Numbered from the stretch's first letter, positions 1 to 7,871 are shown. The stretch: 8,281 nt of DNA from an uncultured Oscillospiraceae bacterium (GCA_900554535.1 USIA01000082.1:1-8281); one strand, 5' to 3'. Notes: a model not told the origin generated them from the sequence alone. Made by a program: numbers and translations.

Positions 1-1
1 G

Positions 2-247
2 GTTTCGGCCGTGGACCGGCGGGGAATCGAGCTGTTTTACGACCTGGTGACGCACATGCGCCGCGAGCATGCAATGCCGATTATCCTGGTGTCGCACGAT
101 TTGTCGCATGTCATGAAGTATGCAAACCGCGCGGCGCTGATCGACCACACAGTCGTTGTCAGCGGCCCGGTGGCAGAAGTCATGCACACCGACCCAGTTC
201 AGGAAGCGTTCGGATTGAAGCTTGCGAAGGAGGCAGATGAGCAATGA
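2..247 (+). CDS. znuC: Zinc/manganese-type ABC transporter ATP-binding protein (3' end only)
   Basis: This is the C-terminal 81 residues of an ABC ATPase whose 5' part lies left of the window. The reading frame begins at base 2 with a D-loop-like VSAVDRRG, the sequence that follows Walker B in these ATPases. The H-loop is the SHD of ILVSHDLSHVMKYANR. This wording, and the SGPVAEVM tail, are typical of the ZnuC/MntB/AdcC group that powers high-affinity Zn2+ or Mn2+ import at the inner face of the membrane. Its stop overlaps the start of the next gene as ATGA (244-247), so the two are translationally coupled, and that neighbour is the matching permease. Walker A and the signature motif are outside the window. 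The metal cannot be decided from sequence: zinc is the more frequent annotation, manganese is possible. Confidence 0.88.
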   Translation, partial: VSAVDRRGIELFYDLVTHMRREHAMPIILVSHDLSHVMKYANRAALIDHTVVVSGPVAEVMHTDPVQEAFGLKLAKEADEQ

Positions 248-1089
248 ATCTTGTGTATTCGATCATTGACACGCTGCTGCCTTTTGAATGGACCGAGTTC
301 GCCTTCATGAAAAACGCGTTGCTGGCGGTCCTGCTCATTACACCCCTGTTCGGCCTGGTGGGGGCGATGATCGTCAACAACAAAATGGCCTTTTTCAGCG
401 ATGCACTGGGCCACAGCGCTCTGACGGGTATTGCGATCGGCGTGCTGCTCGGTATGGACAACTACCTGCTCTCCATGATGGGGTTTGCATTGGTGTTTGC
501 CATCGGCATCAGCGCGGTACTGCGCAGCGGCGTCTCCAGTGCCGACACGATCATCGGCGTCTTTTCCGCGACCGGCATGGCGCTCGGTGTAGTACTGCTC
601 AGCGCGACGGGCGGATTTGCCAAATATTCCGGCTATCTGATCGGCGACATCCTGACCGTACAGGCCGGCGAGATCAAGTGGCTGGCTCTGCTGCTGGTTG
701 CGGTGGTGGTCTTGTGGATCTTTTTCTTCAATCGGTTTCTGCTCGCCAGCGTCAACACGGACCTGGCCGCCAGCAAGCACGTGCCCACGGGCCTGATGCA
801 GAACCTGTTTATGATTGTCGTTGCCGTGCTGGTGACCGCGACGATCAAATGGGTCGGCATTCTGATCATCAGCTCCCTGCTGATTCTGCCAGCGGCCAGC
901 GCGCGTAATTTGGCACGCAGCATGCGCAGCTATCATTTCTGGAGCATTGGCATCGCGCTGTTTTCTGGTGTGACCGGGCTGATTGTCAGCTATTATGCAG
1001 GTACGGCGGCCGGCGGGACGATCGTGCTGGTCGCTGCGGTGATTTTCTTTATTACGTTCTTTGTGGGCAGAAAGGTCGAGCATGCATAG
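244..1089 (+). CDS. znuB: Zinc/manganese-type ABC transporter permease (ABC-3 family)
   Basis: A 281-residue integral membrane permease of the ABC-3 family (ZnuB/MtsC/AdcB type), of normal length. It forms the channel through which the metal released by a binding protein crosses the membrane. The protein is hydrophobic almost throughout, with about seven to eight predicted membrane segments. Family hallmarks are FFSDALGHSALTGIAIG (residues 50-66) and VGILIISSLLILPAASARNL (residues 204-223), the cytoplasmic loop region thought to contact the ATPase. The start ATG overlaps the stop of the upstream ATPase, and a GAAGGAGG-like ribosome site lies inside that gene (about 227-233). No binding-protein gene is visible: it may lie upstream, outside the window. 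Transcription probably ends at the hairpin at 1111-1149. Specificity for Zn2+ versus Mn2+ is unresolved. Confidence 0.9.
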   Translation: MNLVYSIIDTLLPFEWTEFAFMKNALLAVLLITPLFGLVGAMIVNNKMAFFSDALGHSALTGIAIGVLLGMDNYLLSMMGFALVFAIGISAVLRSGVSSADTIIGVFSATGMALGVVLLSATGGFAKYSGYLIGDILTVQAGEIKWLALLLVAVVVLWIFFFNRFLLASVNTDLAASKHVPTGLMQNLFMIVVAVLVTATIKWVGILIISSLLILPAASARNLARSMRSYHFWSIGIALFSGVTGLIVSYYAGTAAGGTIVLVAAVIFFITFFVGRKVEHA

Positions 1090-1110
1090 CGGGAAGAATG
1101 CGTAAATAAC

Positions 1111-1149
1111 AAAAGCCGCCCGGCAGCGTTTTGCTGCGGGGCGGCTTTT
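1111..1149. terminator. Bidirectional intrinsic terminator between znuB and rnpB
   Basis: The arms AAAAGCCGCCC and GGGCGGCTTTT flank a second GCAGC/GCTGC stem with a TTTT-containing loop. Read on + the stem ends in CTTTTC after znuB. Read on - it ends in TTTTGTTA after rnpB. It therefore fits as a shared terminator for the two convergent units. Confidence 0.85.
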
Positions 1150-1164
1150 CAGTTTTCAAAAAAT

Positions 1165-1511
1165 GTGACCAGGCCTGTAAGCCGGGTTCTGTCTTGAGCG
1201 GCCATCTATCTTGGCCGGGCGTTGCCGCCACGGCTCGTTGGCCCCTCCCCCGGACGCGCAACGCCGCCGTGAGCAGGCCCTCTGCGGTGTTGCTCCGGAT
1301 AGGGTTTGCAGAGCCGTCCGGTCTCCCGGACGCTGGTGAGCGCTTACCTCGCCTTTCCACCCTTACCGCATTCGCAGCGGCGGTTTCTTTCTGTTGCACT
1401 TTCCCTAGGGTCGCCCCCGGCGGCTGTTAGCCGTTATCCTGCCCTGTGGAGCCCGGACTTTCCTCAGATGCTTGCTTTCGCGTTTCACCCGCGGCCGCCC
1501 GGCCTGCTCAC
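1165..1511 (-). ncRNA. rnpB: RNase P RNA, bacterial type A
   Basis: This is the catalytic RNA of ribonuclease P, which removes 5' leaders from precursor tRNAs. On the - strand the conserved GAGGAAAGTCCGGGCTCC block lies at 1448-1465 and the 3' ACAGAACCCGGCTTACA block at 1176-1192. Between them are the recognisable AGGGAAAGTGCAACAG segment and GGGTGGAAAGG/GGTAAG segments. The helix P1 can be formed from the ends: GTGAGCAGGCC at the 5' end pairs with GGCCTGGTCAC at the 3' end with one mismatch, which sets the boundaries. The overall layout looks like type A, as in clostridia, rather than the Bacillus type B. The length of about 347 is normal. Exact mature ends are estimated from P1. Confidence 0.95.
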
Positions 1512-1519
1512 GATTTTTT

Positions 1520-1548
1520 ATTATACCGCATTTTTCGTCAACCGTCAA
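1520..1548 (-). promoter_or_regulatory. Promoter of rnpB
   Basis: On the - strand a perfect -10 TATAAT (1520-1525) lies 17 bases from a -35 TTGACG (1543-1548), one mismatch from consensus. Transcription would start near 1511-1513, exactly at the 5' strand of P1. A second TTGACG copy lies 7 bases downstream of the first, inside the spacer. Confidence 0.88.
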
Positions 1549-1648
1549 AGAAAGTTTTCTAATTTCAGGAATAAAAATGGGAAAAATGGAATTAAACTTT
1601 TGCAAGCAGGGCTATACGTCCGGTTCGAAATGTGTTATCATATGCAAT

Positions 1649-1657
1649 TGGTATAAA
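1649..1657 (+). promoter_or_regulatory. Candidate extended -10 promoter of ktrB
   Basis: TGGTATAAA fits an extended -10 element (TGnTATAAT with one mismatch). No good -35 is found at 16-18 bases. A second extended -10-like TGTTATCAT lies at 1633-1641. Either would leave a short leader before the ATG at 1721. Only the rnpB promoter, pointing the other way, is clear in this intergenic region (1549-1720). Confidence 0.4.
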
Positions 1658-1720
1658 GAAAGTATGAAGAGACTGGAGAAATAGGAACACGAAGTTGTTT
1701 TGGGAGGCGTGGAAACAGAT

Positions 1721-3100
1721 ATGTTGGAAAAGATACGGCGGCGCATAAACGATGTGCCGCCGGCGCGGTTGATTGTCATCAGCTTTGCAATCATTATTGT
1801 GGTGGGTGGAATTTTGCTGTGCATGCCGTTTTGCACACGGTCCGGGCAGCCAACGCAACCGATCGACGCCTTTTTCACGGCAGGTTCGGCCACCTGCGTG
1901 ACAGGGCTAATTCCATTTGACACCTATCTGCACTGGAACCTGGCCGGGCAGATCATCATTCTCGTTTTGATCCAGGTTGGCGGCCTGGGCCTCGTCACCT
2001 TCACGACCGGCGCCTCGCTTTTGATGCGCAAGCGCATGGGCCTGCGCAATCTAAAGCTTGCCGCCGAGACCACCAGCGGCAGTGCCGCAGACATCAACGG
2101 CCTGATTCGGATCATTCTGATCTTTACCTTTGGCTGCGAGCTGTTGGGCGCGGCGATCCTGATGTGCCGCTTTGTTCCGCTTTATGGGTCCATGGGAATT
2201 TGGGTTTCCATTTTTACGGCGGTTTCCGCCTACTGCAACGCGGGGTTTGATATCCTCGGATTTGTGATGCCGAGCGGCAACTTGATCCCCTTTGCGGGTG
2301 ACCCGCTGGTCATCCTGACGGTGGCAGGGCTGATTATCATCGGCGGCCTGGGTTTCATCGTAATCAACGACATCTATCAGGCAAAACTCAAGCCTGGCCT
2401 GTTGCGCCGGGCGCGTACGCCCCTGCGCTTCCACAGCCGCGTGGTGCTGCTGGTTACTGGTGTGCTTCTGGTGTTGGGCACGGTGCTGTTTCTGTTGCTG
2501 GAGCAGGACAATACCCTGCGGGGCATGTCGGTGGGCGAAAAACTCAATGTCGCCTTTTTCCAGTCCGTCAGTGCGCGTACCGCAGGCTTTGCCAGCGTGG
2601 ACATCGGCAAAGAATTGGACTTTACAAAGATCGTCACCATTGTGCTGATGTTCATCGGCGCTTCACCCGCGGGGACGGGCGGCGGTATCAAGACCACGAC
2701 GCTGCTTGTCTTGATCTGCACAGTCCGCGCGGTCATGCGCGGAGACGAAGAGGCTGTGTTTGCGCATCGCCGCATCGATAAGTTCGCGGTATACCGCGCC
2801 CTGGCCATTACCTTGATGGGCGGGCTGATCGTGATTGTGACCTCAGGTATCCTCAGTGCTTTAGAGCCCAATGCCAATGGCATTGATCTCTTTTTTGAGG
2901 CGACGAGTGCATTTGGCACCGTGGGCATTTCTGCCGACGTGACGCCGGGGCTTTCCCCGCTGTCCAAGTTCGTGTTGATTCTCACGATGTTTGTCGGCCG
3001 GGTTGGGCCGGTCTCCCTGGGCCTGGCTGTTTCTCTGAAACACAGCCACGCAGCGGCGGTGTCGTCGGTCCTGCCGGAGGGGAAGATTATCGTCGGCTGA
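1721..3100 (+). CDS. ktrB: KtrB/TrkH-family potassium uptake channel subunit
   Basis: A 459-residue membrane protein of the SKT (Ktr/Trk) superfamily, which imports K+ through a pore built from four M1-P-M2 repeats. The four pore loops are visible as TCVTGL (58-63), YCNAGF (171-176), RTAGF (286-290) and AFGTVGIS (397-404), supplying the filter glycines. The intramembrane gating loop GASPAGTGGGIK is at 313-324 and the conserved Arg of the last helix at FVGRVGP (424-430). The C-terminal ending LPEGKIIVG is typical of KtrB. Length fits the family (about 445-460). I chose the ATG at 1721, with GGGAGG at 1702-1707; in-frame TTG 1700 and GTG 1709 overlap or abut that ribosome site and are less likely. 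No ktrA, the RCK regulatory subunit, lies beside it. The gene downstream is convergent fbp. Confidence 0.92.
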   Translation: MLEKIRRRINDVPPARLIVISFAIIIVVGGILLCMPFCTRSGQPTQPIDAFFTAGSATCVTGLIPFDTYLHWNLAGQIIILVLIQVGGLGLVTFTTGASLLMRKRMGLRNLKLAAETTSGSAADINGLIRIILIFTFGCELLGAAILMCRFVPLYGSMGIWVSIFTAVSAYCNAGFDILGFVMPSGNLIPFAGDPLVILTVAGLIIIGGLGFIVINDIYQAKLKPGLLRRARTPLRFHSRVVLLVTGVLLVLGTVLFLLLEQDNTLRGMSVGEKLNVAFFQSVSARTAGFASVDIGKELDFTKIVTIVLMFIGASPAGTGGGIKTTTLLVLICTVRAVMRGDEEAVFAHRRIDKFAVYRALAITLMGGLIVIVTSGILSALEPNANGIDLFFEATSAFGTVGISADVTPGLSPLSKFVLILTMFVGRVGPVSLGLAVSLKHSHAAAVSSVLPEGKIIVG

Positions 3101-3147
3101 TCTGCCTTTCAAGTTCAAGAGAAAGCAAACGCTTCCCGTGCGTATAA

Positions 3148-3195
3148 AAACAGCTCGCCAGCTATTTTGCAAGGCTGGTGAGCTGTTTGTTTTTG
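3148..3195. terminator. Bidirectional terminator shared by ktrB and fbp
   Basis: The arms AAACAGCTCGCCAGC (3148-3162) and GCTGGTGAGCTGTTT (3174-3188) pair over 15 positions with one G-T wobble. On + the stem is followed by GTTTTTG. On - it is followed by TTTTTATACG. It lies between two convergent genes. Confidence 0.92.
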
Positions 3196-3219
3196 TGCTT
3201 TTTAAGGTGCATGCAACAA

Positions 3220-5166
3220 TTAGAGATTCTGTTCCTGGATACTGCCCGCCCGATAGGCAGTCAACAGATCCTCCAGCGCATCAATCTGTTCGCGCAGTTT
3301 TGCACCGGTGTCGGTGTCACCGACCAGCACGCGATTTGGCATGACCTCCACAATGCGGACTTCCGGGGCGCTGTCCTTCAGGTTCTCTCGGATGCGGCCA
3401 TAGGGCTTGTGCTTGGCCAGCGCCAGATGGTGGGAGTTGTAAATCAATGTATAACCGCCAAAACCGGTCTGTTTTTGGTAGGCCTTGGAGATGCCGCCGT
3501 CAATGACAAAAAGCAGGCCGTCCCCGCGGATCGGGCTTTGGCCGATGCGCTCTTTAACAGGCACGTGCCCGTTGACAATGTGGGCGCGCTTTGGGTTCAG
3601 GCCGAATTCCCGCAGCAACATTTCGCATGTCTCCCGATGTTCACTGAGTGCATAATAAGAGTCGTATATTTCCACATGGGTGGCAGGATCGTCCACAAAA
3701 TAGCGCTCAAAGGCCGAGGCTTTGCTTTTGCCGAACAGAGGAGATTTCGGTCCGCACCAGAGATACCACAGATAATCCTGCGCATCCGCGCGTCGTTTGG
3801 AGCCCGCGGGTGCATAGACGGCCGTATGTACTTTCGCATTGAGCGCGTCCAGATAGGCCCGGCCGTGCAGCGGTTTTCCATCCACCACCACGTCCTCAAA
3901 CGAACCGTCCGGCTTCATGGGAATGCACCCGTGGAAGAGCAGGTTCCCGTTGACAATTTTATACATGCTGCCGTGCGTCATCAAAAACTGTAGATGCTTT
4001 TTCAGCAGGTGGCTATATTGGAAGGAAGCAACCAACTGATTCATCAGCCCCTGCTCTTCGTCCGTAAGTTTCAGGGGATCTTTTGGATCCACAGTTGGCA
4101 GATTTTGGTCGTTCATGGCGTAGCGTGCGCCATCAACTTCCACGGTCCAGTCCTCGAAATTGATTCGCGGCAGCAGGATGCGGCTTTTCATGCCGTATTC
4201 GGGGTGGCGCTTGAGCACCTGCCCCTCCAGCTTGAATTCCAGGATGGCGATGGCCTTGTGCATTTGGGCGGCCAGCGTGGTGTTGACTGGATCATAGATG
4301 TTCTGGTCGAGCAGGTGCGGCTGGAAATGCTCGCAGGGGTCATTCCCGTAAACCTGTGCGGCAAACATCGACAGCGGCCGCAGGTTGATGCCATACCCTT
4401 CTTCAAGCATGTCAAAATTGTTGTAGCTCATGGCCCGCCGCAGGACGCTGGCCACGCAAAGCGGATTGCCCAGTGCAGCGCCGATCCAGGGAATGTCGTG
4501 ATTGCCCCACTCGATGTCCACGTCGTGGAAATGGCAGAGTTCTTCCAAAATCAAATCCGAGCGCGGGCCACGGTCATAGATGTCCCCAATGATGTGCAGC
4601 ATATCCACACAGCAGGCGCGGATGAGCGCGCAAAATTGCCCGATAAAGGGCTTTGCCATGCCGGTCGCCACGATGGAATCAATGATCTCCTCGTAATAGC
4701 GCTCTTTATTCTCTTCGGTGTCAGCATGCAGAAGTTCGTCGATGATGTAGGAGAAACTCTTCGGGATCTTCTTGCGGACTTTGGACCGCGTGTATTTTGA
4801 GGATACGGTCCGGCACACCAGCACCAGGCGGTAGATGGACACACGGCACCATTCATCAAAATCCAGGTGGTCCGCCTCGGCTTTTGTCAGGCAGCCGTCC
4901 GGGTCATAAATCAGGGTGGCCAATTCTTCACGCTCTGCCACCGGCACAGAGCGTCCGAACAACGCCTTGATCTTTTCCCGGATAACACCGGAGGCACTCG
5001 CCAGCAAATAACGGAACGCCTCGTATTCTCCGTGTAGATCGCTGAAAAAATATTCGGTACCCTTGGGCAGGCAGCAGATCGCTTCCAGATTTGTGATTTC
5101 TACCGAAGCTGCCAAGGCATTTGGATAACTTCTTGCCAGTAGTTGCAGATAGTGCAGGTCTGTCAT
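3220..5166 (-). CDS. fbp: Fructose-1,6-bisphosphatase class 3
   Basis: This enzyme hydrolyses fructose 1,6-bisphosphate to fructose 6-phosphate, the irreversible step of gluconeogenesis, in the cytoplasm. The 648-residue product matches the Firmicutes class-3 type (Bacillus subtilis Fbp is about 670 residues), unrelated to class 1 and 2 enzymes. It has the calcineurin-like metallophosphatase metal-binding motifs: FSDLHGEYEAF (41-51), GDIYDRGP (194-201) and GNHDIPWIGA (221-230). Later histidine and aspartate elements follow in FHGCIP (411-416), NGHVPVK (532-538) and VIDGGISKAY (554-563). Together these would hold the two-metal centre. The start ATG has a strong GGAGGGG site five bases upstream (5172-5178). 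It has its own promoter and is monocistronic, convergent with ktrB. Nothing looks truncated. Confidence 0.96.
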   Translation of the reverse strand: MTDLHYLQLLARSYPNALAASVEITNLEAICCLPKGTEYFFSDLHGEYEAFRYLLASASGVIREKIKALFGRSVPVAEREELATLIYDPDGCLTKAEADHLDFDEWCRVSIYRLVLVCRTVSSKYTRSKVRKKIPKSFSYIIDELLHADTEENKERYYEEIIDSIVATGMAKPFIGQFCALIRACCVDMLHIIGDIYDRGPRSDLILEELCHFHDVDIEWGNHDIPWIGAALGNPLCVASVLRRAMSYNNFDMLEEGYGINLRPLSMFAAQVYGNDPCEHFQPHLLDQNIYDPVNTTLAAQMHKAIAILEFKLEGQVLKRHPEYGMKSRILLPRINFEDWTVEVDGARYAMNDQNLPTVDPKDPLKLTDEEQGLMNQLVASFQYSHLLKKHLQFLMTHGSMYKIVNGNLLFHGCIPMKPDGSFEDVVVDGKPLHGRAYLDALNAKVHTAVYAPAGSKRRADAQDYLWYLWCGPKSPLFGKSKASAFERYFVDDPATHVEIYDSYYALSEHRETCEMLLREFGLNPKRAHIVNGHVPVKERIGQSPIRGDGLLFVIDGGISKAYQKQTGFGGYTLIYNSHHLALAKHKPYGRIRENLKDSAPEVRIVEVMPNRVLVGDTDTGAKLREQIDALEDLLTAYRAGSIQEQNL

Positions 5167-5189
5167 CGCAACCCCTCCATTCTGTTTTT

Positions 5190-5218
5190 ATTATAACATA
5201 AAATAGAGAATATGCCAG
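5190..5218 (-). promoter_or_regulatory. Promoter of fbp
   Basis: On the - strand a perfect TATAAT (5190-5195) is preceded by TGT, giving an extended -10. At 17 bases is a weaker -35 CTGGCA (5213-5218), 4 of 6 matches to consensus. The transcript leader before the ATG would be only about 17 bases. Confidence 0.75.
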
Positions 5219-5228
5219 CAAAAAGCAG

Positions 5229-5248
5229 GTGAATTTATGCAAATTCAC
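5229..5248. repeat. Perfect 8-base inverted repeat upstream of fbp
   Basis: The arms GTGAATTT and AAATTCAC are separated by four bases. It starts 11 bases upstream of the fbp -35, a position that suits an operator. On the - strand it is followed by CTGCTTTTTG, so it could instead be a weak terminator for the amino acid transporter operon that ends at 5388. The sequence alone does not choose between these. Confidence 0.55.
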
Positions 5249-5249
5249 G

Positions 5250-5387
5250 TAAAATGACTTCTTCAGGCAGACTTTTGGCGCTCAGTCAGGCCCTAAAGGG
5301 CGCAGGCGGCTGAAAGCGGACGATGGAAAGGACGAGGCCGCCGGTAATCGCGTATCTTTTGCCGATAAGCGGAAACCGAACCGTTCG
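5250..5387. other. Unassigned intergenic segment
   Basis: About 140 bases between the end of the amino acid ABC ATPase gene and the fbp upstream repeat. It is GC-rich and holds short inverted repeats: GCCCT/AGGGC at 5290-5301, GGCGGC/GCCGCC near 5305-5342 and CGAAC/GTTCG near 5378-5387. No recognised RNA family, and no clear T-tailed terminator for the upstream operon, was seen inside it. The + strand frame 5253-5402 is open for 49 codons and hydrophilic, but has no ATG, GTG or TTG start. Confidence 0.5.
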
Positions 5388-6108
<721 letters not shown>

Positions 6109-6122
<14 letters not shown>

Positions 6123-6813
6123 TACGAGCCAGCCTCCTTTCAATTTGGCGAAGAATCGCCGTCAGGAAGATCACGATGATGAGATAAACGAGTGCAACGG
6201 CCAGCAGGGGCGGGAATGGGTCCCATGTAATGGAGCGCAGGACATCGCCGCCCTTGGTCAGATCTGCGATACCGACATAGCCGGCAACGGACGTTTCCTT
6301 GACCAGCGTGATGAATTCATTAAAGACAGCCGGTGCCACATTTTTGAACGCCTGTGGCAGGATGATTTTGGAAAGCGTTTGTTTCTGGGAAAGGCCCAGG
6401 CTGCGGCCTGCCTCCATCTGCCCACGGTCCACGGACTGGATGCCGCTGCGGATCACCTCTGCCATATAGGCGCCGGAATTCAGGCCGAACGCGATGATGG
6501 CGACCGTGATACCGTTGCGGATATTCACCAGGAATACAAAATAGAAAAGCATTAACTGCACGATCGTAGGCGTGCCGCGAAACAGCGTCAGATAAAGCAC
6601 ACAGATCGCGTTGAGCACGCGCAGTTTTCGGTGGTCATTCTGGTGATTGACGCGCACCAGCGCGACCAGCACGCCCAGGATCACCCCGATGATCAGCGCG
6701 CCGATCGTGATGATGATGGTGTTGCCAAGGCCTTTTACCAGATACATATAGCGGTTTTCTACGAGAAAATCATCGTAAAGCCGCTGGCCGAGGTTTGTGA
6801 AGAAATCGCTCAT
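6109..6813 (-). CDS. Polar amino acid ABC transporter permease (His/Glu/Gln/Arg type)
   Basis: A 234-residue permease of the HisM/GlnP family that forms the membrane path of the importer, probably as a homodimer since only one permease gene is present. Hydrophobic segments lie at about 31-54, 66-98, 102-116 and 203-223, with a less clear one between. The EAA loop that docks on the ATPase is at 134-155, with EAGRSLGLSQ and KIILPQAF. The family element TLFRGTPTIVQL (76-87) is present. The start ATG has AAAGGAAA upstream. It lies 80 bases downstream of the binding-protein stop across a terminator-like hairpin, and its 3' end overlaps the ATPase start. Confidence 0.93.
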
Positions 6814-6841
6814 GGATCACATTTCCTTTCCCGTATGTAGC

Positions 6842-6882
6842 AAACAAAACGCAGGGCGATGCCCCAAAGGCGCGCCCTGCGT
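6842..6882 (-). terminator. Intercistronic terminator/attenuator between binding protein and permease genes
   Basis: On the - strand ACGCAGGGCG (6873-6882) pairs perfectly with CGCCCTGCGT (6849-6858) across a 14-base loop and is followed by TTTGTTTG. The stem begins 11 bases after the binding-protein stop. Because the permease and ATPase follow on the same strand, partial readthrough would raise binding protein relative to the membrane complex. The same hairpin could also protect the upstream mRNA from 3' decay. Confidence 0.8.
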
Positions 6883-6893
6883 GTGCGGGCGGA

Positions 6894-7778
6894 TTATTCC
6901 GCCTGGATGTATTTGGAGACGATTTTGTCCAATTCGCCGGACGATTTCAGATCCTTCAGGACATCGTTGATCGTGTCTTTCAGATCACTGCCCTTTGGCA
7001 CAGCGATCGCGTATTCCTCCTCGGTCAGCGGCTCAGAGAGCTTTTCAACTTTATCAGGGTTCTTTGCGACCAGCTTTTCGGCCGGGTAGTTGTCGATGAC
7101 GACCGCATCCAGCCGGCCTGTCGCCAGATCGGAAACCGCGTCCATGCCCTTATTATACCGCTTGACTTCCTGCACATGGATATCATTCTCGCCTTTCTCG
7201 TTTGTGCAGTAGGTGTCGCCCGTTGTGCCGGTCTGCACGCCGACGACTTTGCCGTCGAGGTCCTTGCCACTCTTGATTTTGGTGTCGCCCTTCTTGACGA
7301 TGATCGCCTGCGATGCGTTAAAATACGTGTCGGAGAAGTCCACGTTCTTTTTGCGGTCCTCGGTGGCGGTCATGCCGGCAGCTGAAAAATCGGCTTTTCC
7401 GCTCTGGATGGACGGGATACAGGAATCGAACGCGATGTCCGTAATCTCCAGCTTGACGCCGAGTTTGTCCGCAATCTTCTGGGCAATATCCGCGTCAATG
7501 CCGACGATCTTGTCGCCGTCGTGGTATTCAAACGGTTCGAATTCCGCGTTCGTCACCATGACAATCTTGCCCGCCGCTTTGATCTTATCGACCTGGCTGC
7601 CGGAAACAGCGGAGGCTGCCGCACTTTCCTGTGCAGCAGAAGCCGCCTCACTGGAAGGCGCGGCGCCGGCCGAAGCCGTGTCATCAAACGTCCCGTTGCC
7701 GCCGCAGCCGCCTAGCACAGCAGCGCAAATCGCTGTTGCACAGAATACAGACGTCCATTTCATCCATTTCTTTTTCAT
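6894..7778 (-). CDS. Amino acid ABC transporter substrate-binding lipoprotein (family 3)
   Basis: A 294-residue extracellular binding protein that captures an amino acid and delivers it to the permease encoded downstream. The N terminus has a KKKWMK basic region, a hydrophobic stretch (11-22) and a lipobox LGGC, so it would be cleaved and lipid-anchored at Cys25. An Ala/Ser-rich low-complexity linker follows (about 34-60). The SBP_bac_3 domain fills the rest. NAEFEPFEY (77-85), the MTATEDRKKNVDFSDTYF region (136-153) with Arg142 and VVIDNYP (226-232) with Asp229 correspond to the residues that usually clamp the ligand's carboxylate and amino groups. I chose the ATG at 7778 because AAAGGAGG (7789-7796) precedes it and a signal peptide begins there; the frame stays open upstream to 7853 but that part lies in the leader. 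Substrate is not resolved. Confidence 0.93.
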   Translation of the reverse strand: MKKKWMKWTSVFCATAICAAVLGGCGGNGTFDDTASAGAAPSSEAASAAQESAAASAVSGSQVDKIKAAGKIVMVTNAEFEPFEYHDGDKIVGIDADIAQKIADKLGVKLEITDIAFDSCIPSIQSGKADFSAAGMTATEDRKKNVDFSDTYFNASQAIIVKKGDTKIKSGKDLDGKVVGVQTGTTGDTYCTNEKGENDIHVQEVKRYNKGMDAVSDLATGRLDAVVIDNYPAEKLVAKNPDKVEKLSEPLTEEEYAIAVPKGSDLKDTINDVLKDLKSSGELDKIVSKYIQAE

Positions 7779-7814
7779 AAACCCTTTTCCTCCTTTATTG
7801 GGTAACAGGTACAC

Positions 7815-7851
7815 AAAAAGGCGCCAGGCGGATTTTTTCCCATCTGGCGCC
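7815..7851 (-). terminator. Terminator-like hairpin in the leader of the amino acid ABC operon
   Basis: On the - strand GGCGCCAG (7844-7851) pairs perfectly with CTGGCGCC (7820-7827), with a small GGG/TCC stem possible inside and an A-rich loop. It is followed at once by TTTTTG. It lies downstream of the operon promoter and upstream of the binding-protein ATG, so it would be transcribed first. The + strand has no T tail, so it is not a terminator for the cobalamin gene side. Confidence 0.75.
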
Positions 7852-7871
7852 AATGCCTGTCGATCGACTCT

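Noticed and set aside
199..1083. Long - strand reading frame opposite znuB (294 codons)
   Set aside because: It is antisense to a clear ABC-3 permease gene. Its product is rich in Gln, His, Asp and Arg with no domain, typical of the shadow of a hydrophobic GC-rich gene.
1131..1656. Short + strand frames across rnpB
   Set aside because: They cross a structured RNA gene with all conserved RNase P blocks, and their products are low-complexity.
1658..1720. c-di-AMP (ydaO-type) riboswitch before ktrB
   Set aside because: The likely leader is only about 60 bases, while that riboswitch is much longer, and no matching core was seen.
3178..4800. Two consecutive + strand frames (3178-3993 and 3994-4800) opposite fbp
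   Set aside because: Both lie wholly antisense to fbp, which has all its catalytic motifs. They show no ribosome site or recognisable domain.
7779..7868. T-box or amino acid riboswitch in the importer leader
   Set aside because: No T-box TGGNACC core or known aptamer is present and the sequence before the hairpin is far too short.
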